Assembly: GCF_018388425.1 (NCBI RefSeq)
Contig: NZ_CP074406.1
Span: 372,001 to 436,000 of the forward strand
Length of the DNA stretch: 64,000 nucleotides
DNA from: Nocardioides faecalis
Lineage (GTDB): Bacteria; Actinomycetota; Actinomycetes; Propionibacteriales; Nocardioidaceae
Direction: 5' to 3'
Shown here: in pieces, positions 7,728-17,199 of the stretch
Layout: each line of letters begins with the position of its first letter
Position numbering within the stretch: the stretch's first letter is position 1
Program-made: the position numbers and the translations under genes
Notes under the pieces: model-generated
Database searches by the model: none
Told to the model about the DNA's origin: nothing
Seen by the model: the letters and a program-made list of their open reading frames with translations, nothing else

Positions 7728-10292
7728 GTGAGGTTCTCCGTCGTCGTCGCCGCCTACAACGTCGCCCGCTACCTCACCGACTTCTGCGCCTCCATCGACG
7801 CGCAGACGCTGCCGGCTGAGGAGTTCGAGGTCGTCGTCGTGGACGACGGCTCGACGGACTCCACGCTGGCCGACGTGCGGGCGTGGGCTGCGACGACCCG
7901 GGTGCGGGTGCGCGTGCTGACCAAGGCCAACGGCGGGCAGTCGACGGCCCGCAACCTCGGGGTGGACACGATCCTGGCCGCCGAGGGCGGCCTCGTGGGC
8001 GGGCAGTGGATCACCTTCCTCGACCCCGACGACGTCATCCACGACGACTACCTGGCGAAGGTGGCGGCGTTCCTGGACCGCCACGCCGATGTCGACATGA
8101 TCGCCACCAACCGGGTGATGCTCGACGACGCCAGCGGCAAGGTCACCGACACCCACCCGCTGCGCTGGATGTTCCGCGGCGGCGACTCGGTCCGCGACCT
8201 GGTCCGCGACCGGTCCTACTTCCACGGCAGCGCGCCGTCCGCCTTCTTCCGCAGCGACGTGCTGGACCGCACCGGCCTTCGGTTCTCCGACGAGGTCCGG
8301 CCGAACTTCGAGGACGGTCACTTCAGCAGCCACTACCTGCTCGCCTTCGAGGCGCCGCGGGTCGGGTTCCTGCAGAGCGCCCACTACGTCTACCGCAAGC
8401 GCCGCGACTCCAGCTCGACGCTGCAGCAGAGCCTGGGCGACTCGCGGCGCTACATCGACGTGCTGCGCCACGGCTACCTCGAGGTGCTCGAGAGCGCCCA
8501 GGAGCGCTACGGCGCGGCACCGGAGTGGCTGCAGAACTTCATCATCTACGAGCTGCACTACTACTTCACCGCCTACGCCAACAGCCACGGTGCGGCCACC
8601 CCGCCGCCCGATCGGCTGGAGGAGTTCCACGAGCTGATGCGGCGCATCCTGGAGCACGTCGACCCCGACGTGATCCGGCGCTGCGAGCAGCCCACGCTGG
8701 CGGTGGAGTGGCGCCTGGCGATGATGCACGCCTACCGCGACGAGCCGTGGACGGAGGAGGCCGCCACCATCGTCGACTACGACCGGGAGCAGCGCCTGGT
8801 CAAGCTGAGCTACCGGTTCACCGGGCCCACCCCCGCCGAGGAGTTCGAGCTGCGCGGCGAGCTGATCGAGCCCCCGCACGCCAAGACCCGGGTCTTCGAG
8901 GCCCACGGTCGGGTGATGCTGAGCGAGCGCACGATCTGGCTGCCGGCCCGCCAGGCCGTCCACGTCCGCCTGCACGGCCAGTCGTGGCCGGTGCAGGTGC
9001 AGCGCCCCACGGTCGCGCGGACCGCCGTACGACGCCGCAACGCCGCGCGGCTGGAGCCGGGCTCCCACGAGGTGCACCCCCACGCCTACGTCGCGCCCAC
9101 CGACGAGCAGCTGCGGCTGCTCGCGGCGGCCACCAGGCGCGTGCCGCGCCGGGCCTTCGCCGACGCGTGGGTGCTGATGGACCGGGTGCACGACGCCGAC
9201 GACAGCGGCGAGCACCTGTTCCGCTGGCTGCGCGAGAACCGGCCCGAGATCAACGCCTGGTTCGTGCTGGAGAAGGGCACCCCGGACTGGCGCAGGCTGC
9301 GCAAGGAGGGCTACGGCCGGCGCCTGGTCGACTACGGCAGCCACCGCTGGAAGCTGCTGATGCTCAACGCCAAGCACCTGATCTCCTCCCACGCCGACGA
9401 GCCGATCGTGCACCCGCCGGGGCTGGAGTTCACCGCGCCGCGGTGGCGGTTCACCTTCCTGCAGCACGGAGTGATCAAGGACGACCTGTCCAAGTGGCTC
9501 AACACCAAGCCGATCGAGACCTTCGTGACCAGCACGGCGGGGGAGTACGACTCCATCGTCGCCGACGGCAACACGTACAAGTTCAGCAGCCGCGAGGTGG
9601 TGCTCACCGGCCTGCCGCGCTTCGACCTGGTGCGCGAGGCCGGCGCCGCGGTGCCGCCGCAGGAGCGTGACCTGCTGCTGGTCGCGCCCACGTGGCGCCA
9701 GTGGCTGGTCAAGCCGCTCGCGGTGGGCAGCCAGCGCCGGGCCACCGCCGGTGAGGTGCTGGAGACCGAGTTCGTGCAGCAGTGGCTGGCGTTCCTGCGC
9801 GACCCCGCGCTCGCCGCCGCGGCGAAGCGCCAGAACCTGCGGATCGCGCTGCTGCCGCACCCCAACCTGGCCAGCCTCGCCGAGCAGCTCGACCTGCCCG
9901 AGGGCATCGAGATGTTCGGCTTCGACGGCGACGTCCGCAAGCTGTTCGCCCGGGCCGCGGTGCTGGTCACCGACTACTCCTCGATGGCGTTCAACGCCGC
10001 CTACATCGACCGGCCGGTGGTCTACTTCCAGTTCGACGCCGACCGAGTCCTCGGCGGCGCCCACGTGGGCCGGGCGGGCTACTTCGACTACGGCCGCGAC
10101 GGCTTCGGCCCGGTCGCCACCGACGTCGCGGCCGCGGTCGAGGCGACGGTGGAGACCATCGAGCACGGCCGGGCGCCGGCGGCGCCGTACGCCGAGCGGA
10201 TCGCGGCCACCTTCGGCCAGCGCGACGGCCGGTGCCGCGAGCGGGTCTTCGAGGCCATCGTCGCCTCGACGCAGCCGGGCGGACGAGGGTGA
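7728..10292 (+). CDS. GT2 glycosyltransferase / CDP-glycerol-type phosphotransferase fusion
   Basis: 854 residues. The N-terminal GT2 domain has VVAAYNVARYL, VVVDDGSTD and FLDPDD, so its nucleotide and metal motifs look complete. The C-terminal domain resembles TagF/TarL polyol-phosphate transferases: His580 in LQHG, His711 in LLPHP, and LVTDYSS with Asp749. It therefore appears active in both halves. It probably links a sugar and a polyol phosphate in the backbone or side chain of a teichoic-acid-like polymer at the inner membrane face. GTG 7728 follows a TAGGAT box. It overlaps the next gene by 4 bases (GTGA). The polyol is not shown by this protein; the CDP-ribitol enzyme in block 2 favours ribitol. 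Confidence 0.88.
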   Translation: MRFSVVVAAYNVARYLTDFCASIDAQTLPAEEFEVVVVDDGSTDSTLADVRAWAATTRVRVRVLTKANGGQSTARNLGVDTILAAEGGLVGGQWITFLDPDDVIHDDYLAKVAAFLDRHADVDMIATNRVMLDDASGKVTDTHPLRWMFRGGDSVRDLVRDRSYFHGSAPSAFFRSDVLDRTGLRFSDEVRPNFEDGHFSSHYLLAFEAPRVGFLQSAHYVYRKRRDSSSTLQQSLGDSRRYIDVLRHGYLEVLESAQERYGAAPEWLQNFIIYELHYYFTAYANSHGAATPPPDRLEEFHELMRRILEHVDPDVIRRCEQPTLAVEWRLAMMHAYRDEPWTEEAATIVDYDREQRLVKLSYRFTGPTPAEEFELRGELIEPPHAKTRVFEAHGRVMLSERTIWLPARQAVHVRLHGQSWPVQVQRPTVARTAVRRRNAARLEPGSHEVHPHAYVAPTDEQLRLLAAATRRVPRRAFADAWVLMDRVHDADDSGEHLFRWLRENRPEINAWFVLEKGTPDWRRLRKEGYGRRLVDYGSHRWKLLMLNAKHLISSHADEPIVHPPGLEFTAPRWRFTFLQHGVIKDDLSKWLNTKPIETFVTSTAGEYDSIVADGNTYKFSSREVVLTGLPRFDLVREAGAAVPPQERDLLLVAPTWRQWLVKPLAVGSQRRATAGEVLETEFVQQWLAFLRDPALAAAAKRQNLRIALLPHPNLASLAEQLDLPEGIEMFGFDGDVRKLFARAAVLVTDYSSMAFNAAYIDRPVVYFQFDADRVLGGAHVGRAGYFDYGRDGFGPVATDVAAAVEATVETIEHGRAPAAPYAERIAATFGQRDGRCRERVFEAIVASTQPGGRG

Positions 10293-11281
10293 GCGCCGAC
10301 GGACGGGTGTCGGTGGTCGTCGCCGGCAGCTGCATCACCCGAGACAACTTCAACTCCCGGTTCAACCCGCGCTACGCCGAGACCTACGTCTGCCCGTTGC
10401 ACCAGAACCAGACGTCGCTGATCTCCTTGATGGCACCGCCGATCGAGGCGGAGTGGGAGCCCACCGGCCGGATGTCGGACTACGACCGGTGGAACGTGCG
10501 CACCGAGCTCGACAAGTCGTTCCTGGCCGAGGCCGCCGCGCTGCAGCCGTCGTACCTGGTGCTGGACTTCTTCGGCGACGTCCACTTCGGGGTGGTGCAG
10601 GTCGACGGCGGCACCTACGTCACCGACAACCGGTGGAAGATCCGCCCCACGACCTGGTACGCCCGGATGTCGGAGGAGGGCCGGCTGCGCCAGGTCGACC
10701 GGTACGGCGAGGAGCACCTCGCACTGTGGCGCGACGCGTTCGACCGGTTCCTCGTCTGGTTCCGCGAGAACCTGCCTGAGACCACCCTGGTGCTGCACCG
10801 CGGCCACTTCACCAACCGGCTGCAGCTGCCTGAGCGGCCCGAGCCGGTCTCGCTCAAGAAGCAGGGCAAGGTCGCCTCGGTGGAGGTGAAGAAGACCAAC
10901 GCGCTGTGGTCGCGGCTCGACGACATCGTCAGCGCCACGCCCGGCGTGGAGGTGATCGACCTGCTCGACCGCCGCTGGGTCACCTATCCCGAGCACCCGT
11001 GGGGCCCGTTCTACGTGCACTACGAGCCGGCCTACTACCACCGCTTCCTCGCCGAGCTGCACAAGATCCACCTCCGCAAGGCGGGCGGCGCCACGACCAC
11101 GATGCTCGAGGAGCTCGAGGACGGCGTGACGGAGCGCCTCGCCCCCGAGCTGGCCGCGGCACGGGCCCGGACCAAGCGGCTGCGCGCCCGCGTCGCCGAG
11201 CTCGAGGCCCGGGAGGCGGCCCGCCCCACGCGGCGGATGCGCCGTGTGGCGCGTCGGTGGGCGGGCGCGCTCAGGCGCTGA
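10289..11281 (+). CDS. DUF6270-type protein
   Basis: 330 residues, translationally coupled to the preceding fusion gene by a GTGA overlap. It starts with VVVAGSCITRDNFNSRF and contains YLVLDFFGDVHFGV and VLHRGHFTNRL. These resemble the DUF6270 family, which occurs beside glycan-polymer genes and is SGNH-like in its opening GSC block. The last 60 residues are Arg/Ala/Glu-rich and predicted coiled-coil. The biochemical role is unknown; an esterase or transferase acting on the polymer is only a guess. It is convergent with the next gene, and the two overlap by 11 bases at their ends. Confidence 0.7.
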   Translation: MSADGRVSVVVAGSCITRDNFNSRFNPRYAETYVCPLHQNQTSLISLMAPPIEAEWEPTGRMSDYDRWNVRTELDKSFLAEAAALQPSYLVLDFFGDVHFGVVQVDGGTYVTDNRWKIRPTTWYARMSEEGRLRQVDRYGEEHLALWRDAFDRFLVWFRENLPETTLVLHRGHFTNRLQLPERPEPVSLKKQGKVASVEVKKTNALWSRLDDIVSATPGVEVIDLLDRRWVTYPEHPWGPFYVHYEPAYYHRFLAELHKIHLRKAGGATTTMLEELEDGVTERLAPELAAARARTKRLRARVAELEAREAARPTRRMRRVARRWAGALRR

Positions 11282-14200
11282 ACAGCGCCCGCACGACCCT
11301 CTCGGCGGCCGCGCCGTCGTGCAGCGCGTTGAAGCGGGCGTTGAAGCCGGGATGGGCGGCCGGGTCCGCAGCGGCGGCCGGACCCCGGTGGGCCTCGGTG
11401 GGGGACTCGTCGGTCGCCGCGAGGTCGCCCAGCAGCGCAGCGGCCTCCTCGACCGTGCCCGCCCGCGGGCCCAACGGGGTCTCCTCGAACAGCGCCAGGC
11501 CGGGGTGCTGACGCCGCGCCGCCTCCAGGTCGGGGGCCCACAGCACCGTCGGGCGCTGCAGCAGCGCCCAGTCGAAGCGGGTCGCGGTGTAGTCGATGAC
11601 GGCGGCGTCCGCGGCGAGCAGGAGGTCGGCCGGGTCGGCGTGGGCGCTGACGTCGACGACCTCCGGTCCTGCGCCGGAGGCCGGGGTGCGTCCCGCACCG
11701 TGGCCGCGGCGGGCCAGCACGACGCTGCCCGTGGCGGCGGCGAGCCGGGACAGCTCGGCGTCGGTGGGGTCGGTGAGCACGTTCGGCCGCACCCGGCGCC
11801 CGAAGCCCGGGAGCGGGTCGCCACCGTCGGTGGAGAACAACAGGACGGGGCGCCCACCCGTGCGGGCCTCGTCGAGACCCAGTCGGCGACGCGCCGCCGC
11901 GCGACCGGTCGGGCCGGCCTCGCGCAGCAGCCGGTCGGTGCGCGGCGAGCCGGCGGCCAGGACCGTGCCGGGGTAGTCGAACGCGGCGCGGTAGCGCTGC
12001 TCGGCCTCCTCGTGAGGTGCGAGCAGCACCGACCACGTGTCGGCGAACGCGGCCGTCTCACGCGCGACCTTGGCCTCGGAGTGTCCCTGCGCGCGCCACA
12101 GCTCCACACCCAGGTCCCGGAACGGCTGGCCGGCGAAGGTGAGCACGGTGTGCTGGCCGTCGCGGCGGGCGAACCAGGGGCCCAGGGGACGCTCGGTGAT
12201 CACCCAGCCGGCCGTGGCGAGCAGCTCGAACCACGCCCGGCTGCCGATCAGCACGGCCTGGGCGTCGTCGGGCACCCGCACGGAGTGGTCCCGCACCGCC
12301 CACACCCGGCGCAGGTCGGGGCGCAGCTCGGCGAGCGCCCGGTCGATCTCGCGCGGATCGCCGGCCACCGCCCGGCCGTCCGCGGCCACCAGCAGCACGG
12401 TGTCGGGGCGCAGCGGGGCGGAGGTCTCGCGGTAGGTGCGTTGCAGTCGCGCCTGCAACGCGGGGTTGCGCTCCGCCTCGCTCAGCGGTGCGCCGAGGTC
12501 GAGGACCGGGGCGCCGTCGGCGTCGACGCTCAGCGTCACCCGGACCCGGTCGGTGGTCCAGGAGAGCGGCAGCCGGCCCGCGAAGGAGGCGTCGAGCGCG
12601 GCGGGGCCACCGCGAAGCCGGTACCGCCCTGAGGGCGGGGCCGCATCGTCGACGGCGAGCGGCAGGAGCACCTGCGTGCGGCCGGCGTCGGAGCCGGGTT
12701 CGGAGCCGGCCTCGGCCGGCAGGACGGCGGGACCGACGAGGGCGTCCGGCACCTTCGCGCCGGCCACCGCGACCAGCAGCCCGCGCTCGGACACCGTGAC
12801 GTCGACGACCCGGTCCCCGTCCGTGCCCGGCGCCCCCACGCCGTCCGCCGGGTCGGCCTCGGCGGGCTCGACGTCGAGGACCAGGCCGCGCCCGGTCTCC
12901 AGCCGCAGCGAGACCCGGCGGCCGGCGAGGACCACCGACAGTGGCGGCGGCACCATCGCCCCCGGTACGACGCGGGAGACCGCGCCGTACCTGCTCAGCC
13001 CCCGCTGCGTGGTGCTCACCTCGAACACCCAGGTGCCCGGCGCGAGCGCGGCCACGTCGAGGCGCGCGGTGAAGACACCGGGGTGGACGTCGCTCCGGCT
13101 GTCCGCGGCCCACACCCGGGCGTCGGCATCCTCGCCCAGGCGCACCGCCAGGTCGTGGGCGGCACCGGGGACGCGGCCGTCCGTGGCAGCGTCCGTGCCC
13201 CCGTCCGTGCCGGCCGGCACCAGGCGGACCGCGACCTCGCTCGGCGCCTCGCCCTCGACGCGCTGCACCCAGGCCACGCCGTACACCTCCAGCGTGCCGT
13301 CGTCGTGCACCCGCACGCCGCGCAGCGCGGCGGACAGCGCCACGCTGAGGTCGGCGAGACGCCACAGCTCGGCCGGCACGTCGTCCAGGCCACCCAGCGG
13401 CGGCGGCGTGATCGTCAGGCCGTCGCCGACCGGCGTGGTGTCGAACGGCGTCAGCGGGTCGTCGAGGCTGTCGATGAGCCGCTCGGCGTCGTCCCACCGA
13501 CCTTGCGCCACCAGCCAGGCGACCGCCTTGTTGCGCGGGTTGACCTGGGCCAGGGCCCGGGGCGTGGCGCGCTGCACCAGCACCGCGAAGGTCTCGGCCA
13601 GCAGCGCGCGGTACTCGTCCGTGGCGCGGAAGGCCGAGTAGACGAAGGGCGGGTAGTCCACGGCGAGGCAGCGGCCGATCCAGGCGTCGTACGTCACCGG
13701 GGAGGCCTCGGCGGTGAGCAGCTCGTGCGCCTGGTCCTTGACCGCGATCCGGTCGCGCAGGTTGCGCAGCTCGGTCTTCTGCTGGCCGGTGGAGGTGAGG
13801 TCCTCGCGGATCCGCCAGTTGTAGGTAGTCCGCGCGAGGAGGTCGAACCGGCGCGCGCGCACGTAGGCCATCAGCATCGGCACGTGGTCCTCGTAGGCGA
13901 TGCCGGGCTGGAACGGCGGCACCTGCTCGACGAGGAACTCGCGGCGGAAGACCCGGTTGCCGGCGATGATGTCGCGCAGCGCCAGGGGGTGCTCGTCGAT
14001 GGTCAGGCCGAGCCGGTCGCGGTCGTGGGCGACGCGGTTCCACCGGATCGGCTGCGGCTTGCCGAAGTGCACCCGGCGGGTCTTGCCCACGCAGAAGTCC
14101 GACCCGGTGCGGCGCAGGGTGTCGACCATGTGCGCGAACGCGCCGGGCGGGATGGTGTCGTCGGAGTCGACGAAGGTGACGAACTCCCCGCGGGCCAGCT

Positions 14201-14492
14201 GCACGCCGTGGTTGCGGGCCGCGCCCTGACCGGCGTTCTCCTGGCGCAGCACCCGTAGGCGCGGGTCCCGCTGGGCGTAGGAGGCCAGGATCTGCGGGCA
14301 GGCGTCGGTGGACCCGTCGTCGACCGCGATCACCTCGAGGTCGCCCAAGCTCTGGCCCAGCAGGCTGTCCAGGCACTCCGGCAGGTAGGCGGCGACGTTG
14401 TAGACCGGCACCACCACGCTCAACGTGGGGGCGGCCGGGCCGCGGAGCGTCCGGAGGGCGCGTCCGGCGAGGCGGCGGAGCCGTGGCGCCAT
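11271..14492 (-). CDS. Large GT2 / CDP-glycerol-type phosphotransferase fusion with degenerate C-terminal domain
   Basis: 1073 residues. ATG 14492 follows GAGGAG and is preferred over GTG 14510. The GT2 domain is intact: VVVPVYNVAAYL, VDDGSTD at 57-63, FVDSDD at 107-112. A long middle region (about 360-690) is probably a beta-rich spacer. The C-terminal domain aligns by pattern with TagF-like enzymes but departs at key sites. The usual TFHG reads TFAG (Ala787), and the usual DYSS reads DYTA (Asp967). A His remains at 931 in RRGHG. The domain may be inactive or altered. It is transcribed opposite to the rest of block 1. Confidence 0.82.
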   Translation of the reverse strand: MAPRLRRLAGRALRTLRGPAAPTLSVVVPVYNVAAYLPECLDSLLGQSLGDLEVIAVDDGSTDACPQILASYAQRDPRLRVLRQENAGQGAARNHGVQLARGEFVTFVDSDDTIPPGAFAHMVDTLRRTGSDFCVGKTRRVHFGKPQPIRWNRVAHDRDRLGLTIDEHPLALRDIIAGNRVFRREFLVEQVPPFQPGIAYEDHVPMLMAYVRARRFDLLARTTYNWRIREDLTSTGQQKTELRNLRDRIAVKDQAHELLTAEASPVTYDAWIGRCLAVDYPPFVYSAFRATDEYRALLAETFAVLVQRATPRALAQVNPRNKAVAWLVAQGRWDDAERLIDSLDDPLTPFDTTPVGDGLTITPPPLGGLDDVPAELWRLADLSVALSAALRGVRVHDDGTLEVYGVAWVQRVEGEAPSEVAVRLVPAGTDGGTDAATDGRVPGAAHDLAVRLGEDADARVWAADSRSDVHPGVFTARLDVAALAPGTWVFEVSTTQRGLSRYGAVSRVVPGAMVPPPLSVVLAGRRVSLRLETGRGLVLDVEPAEADPADGVGAPGTDGDRVVDVTVSERGLLVAVAGAKVPDALVGPAVLPAEAGSEPGSDAGRTQVLLPLAVDDAAPPSGRYRLRGGPAALDASFAGRLPLSWTTDRVRVTLSVDADGAPVLDLGAPLSEAERNPALQARLQRTYRETSAPLRPDTVLLVAADGRAVAGDPREIDRALAELRPDLRRVWAVRDHSVRVPDDAQAVLIGSRAWFELLATAGWVITERPLGPWFARRDGQHTVLTFAGQPFRDLGVELWRAQGHSEAKVARETAAFADTWSVLLAPHEEAEQRYRAAFDYPGTVLAAGSPRTDRLLREAGPTGRAAARRRLGLDEARTGGRPVLLFSTDGGDPLPGFGRRVRPNVLTDPTDAELSRLAAATGSVVLARRGHGAGRTPASGAGPEVVDVSAHADPADLLLAADAAVIDYTATRFDWALLQRPTVLWAPDLEAARRQHPGLALFEETPLGPRAGTVEEAAALLGDLAATDESPTEAHRGPAAAADPAAHPGFNARFNALHDGAAAERVVRALFSA

Positions 14493-14549
14493 GGGTCTCC
14501 TCGTCTTCACTGTGGCCGGACCTTAGCAAGCGGCACCGGCCGGCGCCGA

Positions 14550-14555
14550 TAGCCT
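14550..14555 (+). promoter_or_regulatory. -10 hexamer TAGCCT, leaderless start of folP
   Basis: TAGCCT ends 6 bases before ATG 14562. The folate cluster therefore seems to have its own promoter, in the space divergent from the large fusion gene. Confidence 0.5.
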
Positions 14556-14561
14556 CGTCGC

Positions 14562-15509
14562 ATGAGAACCGGTGCCGCCGTCCCGCTCCTGATGGGCGTC
14601 GTCAACGTCACCCCCGACTCCTTCTCCGACGGCGGACGGTTCCACGACCCCGAGCGCGCGATCGCCCACGGGCGCCGGCTGCTCGCCGAGGGCGCGGACA
14701 TCCTCGACGTCGGCGGGGAGTCGACCCGACCCGGAGCGACCCGGCCGCTGCTGGCCGAGGAGCTGGACCGGGTGGTGCCGGTGATCGAGGCGCTGGCCGC
14801 CGACGGCGCCGTGGTCTCGGTCGACACCATGCGCGCCGAGGTCGCCGACCGGGCGGTCGCGGCCGGCGCCACCATCGTCAACGACGTCTCCGGCGGCCTG
14901 GCCGACCCCGAGATCCTCGACGTGGTCGCCCGCACCGGCGCCCGGTACGTCGCCATGCACTGGCGCGCCCACAGCGACCGGATGCAGCAGTTCGCGACGT
15001 ACGACGACGGCGTGGTCGTCGGCGTCGTCGACGAGCTCGCCGAGCGGGTCGCGGCCCTGCGCGCCGCCGGCGTCGCCGACGAGCAGGTGGTGCTCGACCC
15101 CGGCCTGGGTTTCGCCAAGCACGGGGAGCAGAACTGGGAGCTGCTGCGTCACCTCGACGCGCTCGCCGACCTCGGCTTCCCACTGCTCGTCGGCGCCAGC
15201 CGCAAGACGTTCCTGGGCCGGCTGCTGGCCGACGTGCACGGCGAGCCCCGTCCGGTCGCGGAGCGGGAGGACGCGGGCGTCGCGCTCACCGCGCTGCTCG
15301 GCGCCGGCCTGGGCCGGGCCGAGGTGTGGTGCCTGCGCGTGCACGCCGTGCGCGCGCACCGCGACGCGCTGGAGGTGGCCGCCCAGCTCGCCGGCACCCA
15401 GCTCGCCGGCACCCAGCTCGCCGGCACCCAGCACGTCGGCAGCCAGCTCAAGGAGACACGCGATCGGCGTCCGGCAGAGGGCGCCGCGGGAAGGCAGGAA
15501 CAGCGATGA
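14562..15509 (+). CDS. folP: Dihydropteroate synthase (FolP)
   Basis: 315 residues. It joins p-aminobenzoate to the pterin diphosphate and is the sulfonamide target. The family signature VNVTPDSFSDGGRF is near residue 12, with later DVGGESTRPG and GASRKTFLG. The catalytic barrel ends near residue 272. The remaining tail carries three near-identical QLAGT repeats encoded by 15-base units (about 15387-15430) and is unlikely to be catalytic. The stop overlaps the folB start (ATGA), so folP-folB-folK-DUF3180 form a coupled operon. Confidence 0.97.
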   Translation: MRTGAAVPLLMGVVNVTPDSFSDGGRFHDPERAIAHGRRLLAEGADILDVGGESTRPGATRPLLAEELDRVVPVIEALAADGAVVSVDTMRAEVADRAVAAGATIVNDVSGGLADPEILDVVARTGARYVAMHWRAHSDRMQQFATYDDGVVVGVVDELAERVAALRAAGVADEQVVLDPGLGFAKHGEQNWELLRHLDALADLGFPLLVGASRKTFLGRLLADVHGEPRPVAEREDAGVALTALLGAGLGRAEVWCLRVHAVRAHRDALEVAAQLAGTQLAGTQLAGTQHVGSQLKETRDRRPAEGAAGRQEQR

Positions 15510-15952
15510 GCGAGCACCACGGCGCCGGTCCGGGCAGCGACGACGGCCTCGACGAGCTGAGCATCCTCGGCATCGAGTGCTACGCCCACCACGGCGTCTT
15601 CGAGCACGAGCGGCGCGAGGGCCAGGTGTTCCGGATCGACCTCGTCCTCGGGGTCGACACCCGCCGCGCCGCCGCGTCGGACGACTTGCAAGACACCGTC
15701 GACTACGGGAGTCTCGTGGACCAGGTGGTCGCAGCCGTGACCCGGGACCCGGTCGACCTGATCGAGACCCTGGCCCAGCGCATCGCCGACGTGTGCCTGT
15801 TGGATCGTCGTGTTGAATGGACCCGCGTGAGGGTGCACAAGCCCGACGCGCCGATCCAGGCGACGTTCGGCGACGTACAGCTCACCATCACCCGACGCCG
15901 CGACAGCGGCAAGCCGGGAGAACCAAGCGGAAAGGCAGAGGGCCGAGCATGA
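15506..15952 (+). CDS. folB: Dihydroneopterin aldolase (FolB)
   Basis: 148 residues. It converts dihydroneopterin to 6-hydroxymethyl-dihydropterin. Family motifs seen are IECYAHHGVFEHER (residues about 26-39), the substrate-binding DTVDYGSL region and DLIETLAQRI. The short C-terminal tail past the domain is basic. It overlaps both folP and folK by 4 bases (ATGA), which implies translational coupling and balanced expression. Confidence 0.96.
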   Translation: MSEHHGAGPGSDDGLDELSILGIECYAHHGVFEHERREGQVFRIDLVLGVDTRRAAASDDLQDTVDYGSLVDQVVAAVTRDPVDLIETLAQRIADVCLLDRRVEWTRVRVHKPDAPIQATFGDVQLTITRRRDSGKPGEPSGKAEGRA

Positions 15953-16518
15953 CCGAGACCCCCAACCCGAACATCATCGACGCGGACACCCTGACCGGGG
16001 AGATGCGTCCGATCCGTCGGGTGGTGATCGGCCTCGGCTCGAACCTCGGTGAGCGGATGAGCGCCCTGCAGGGCGCCGTGGACGCCCTCGCCGACACCCC
16101 CAACGTGTGGATCACCGGCGTCTCCCCGGTCTACGAGAGCGAGCCGGTGGACTGCCCGGAGGGCTCCAAGAAGTTCCTCAACGCGGTGGTGCTCGCCGAC
16201 ACGACGCTGTCCGCGCACCGGCTGCTGGACCGCGCGCTGGCCATCGAGGACGCCTTCGACCGCGCCCGCAGCGAGGTCAAGAACTCCCCGCGCACCCTCG
16301 ACGTCGACCTGATCGTCGTCGGCGACCGACGCTCGGCGACCGACGCGCTGACCCTGCCGCACCCGCGGGCCCACCAGCGGGCGTTCGTGCTCAAGCCGTG
16401 GAGCGACCTCGAGCCCGACGCCGAGCTGCCCGGGGCCGGCCCGATCGCCGACCTGCTCGCCGACCTCGACGTCGACGCCCTCACCCCGCGCCCCGATCTG
16501 GTCCTCGACCTCGAGTGA
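15949..16518 (+). CDS. folK: 6-hydroxymethyl-7,8-dihydropterin pyrophosphokinase (FolK)
   Basis: 189 residues. It transfers pyrophosphate from ATP to the pterin, giving the FolP substrate. Motifs: VIGLGSNLGERM near residue 26, PVYESEPV, and SPRTLDVDLIVV, the family signature. ATG 15949 overlaps the folB stop. About 25 residues precede the domain, a modest extension. It overlaps the following DUF3180 gene by 4 bases (GTGA). Confidence 0.96.
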   Translation: MTETPNPNIIDADTLTGEMRPIRRVVIGLGSNLGERMSALQGAVDALADTPNVWITGVSPVYESEPVDCPEGSKKFLNAVVLADTTLSAHRLLDRALAIEDAFDRARSEVKNSPRTLDVDLIVVGDRRSATDALTLPHPRAHQRAFVLKPWSDLEPDAELPGAGPIADLLADLDVDALTPRPDLVLDLE

Positions 16519-17039
16519 GCCGCGACGGCGACGCGCCGGGACCCGAGGGCGAGGAGGAGCCTCCGCGTCGTACCCCGGAGGCCGCGTTGCGGCCGACACC
16601 CCTGCGCACCCTGCTGGGCTGGGCCGCGCTCGGCCTGGTCCTGGGCTGGGCGGTGCACCCGCTCGCCGAGCGCGTGGGCGTGGTTCCTCCGCTGATCTCC
16701 ACGCCGCAGCCGCTCGCCCTGCTGCTGCTCGCGGCGATGCTGGGCTACGCCGCCTGGGCCACCCACCGCGCCGTGCAGGTACGACGTGAGCGGCTCGAGC
16801 CGCACAAGGCGGTCAACCGCCTGGTGCTCGCCCGGGCCAGCGCGCTGGTCGCCGCCGCCGCGACCGGCGGGTACCTCGGCTACGCGCTGAGCTGGATCGG
16901 CGACCCCGCCGAGCTGGCCGACGAGCGCCTGGTCCGCTCGCTGCTCGCCTCCGGCGCCGCACTGCTGGCCGTGGTGGCCGCGATGCTGCTCGAACGGGCG
17001 TGCCGGGTCCGCGGGGACGACCCGCCGCCGGCCACCTGA
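16515..17039 (+). CDS. DUF3180 membrane protein
   Basis: 174 residues. An acidic 35-residue N-terminus is followed by four hydrophobic segments: around LLGWAALGLVLGWAV, ALLLLAAMLGYAAW, SALVAAAATGGYLGY and LLASGAALLAVVAAML. This is the DUF3180 family, which follows folK in many actinobacteria. GTG 16515 overlaps the folK stop. Its function is not known. The conserved link to the folate operon is the only clue. Confidence 0.9.
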   Translation: MSRDGDAPGPEGEEEPPRRTPEAALRPTPLRTLLGWAALGLVLGWAVHPLAERVGVVPPLISTPQPLALLLLAAMLGYAAWATHRAVQVRRERLEPHKAVNRLVLARASALVAAAATGGYLGYALSWIGDPAELADERLVRSLLASGAALLAVVAAMLLERACRVRGDDPPPAT

Positions 17040-17056
17040 GCCACCCCTCGCCCGAC

Positions 17057-17092
17057 GCCGGCGCCCGTCGCCGGCGCCCGTCGCCGGCACCC
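17057..17092. repeat. Short tandem repeat, unit about 12 bases
   Basis: Roughly three copies of a GCCGGCGCCCGTC-like unit stand between the DUF3180 gene and the next gene. Each copy holds the palindrome GCCGGC. It is noncoding and may form small hairpins after the folate operon. Confidence 0.6.
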
Positions 17093-17187
17093 GTCCGACG
17101 CCCGGATCCGGCCCGCAGACCACCCCCTGGTGCTGATGGGACCCATGTGGCAGGCGTGTCGCGCCCGTGCCAGGCGCGCCGGACGCA

Positions 17188-17193
17188 TACCGT
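17188..17193 (+). promoter_or_regulatory. -10 hexamer TACCGT, leaderless start
   Basis: TACCGT ends 6 bases before ATG 17200, fitting a leaderless transcript for the coiled-coil membrane protein. Confidence 0.45.
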
Positions 17194-17199
17194 GCAGCC

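Noticed and set aside
5469-10166. 1565-codon open frame on the minus strand
   Set aside because: It is a mirror of the acyltransferase and GT2/TagF genes in high-GC DNA. Its translation is low-complexity Arg/Gly/Val/His-rich with no domain, while the plus strand shows clear catalytic motifs.
11271-14492. Calling the large fusion a pseudogene
   Set aside because: The frame is intact over 1073 codons with a good start and ribosome site. Only some C-terminal motifs are altered, which fits a changed function rather than decay.
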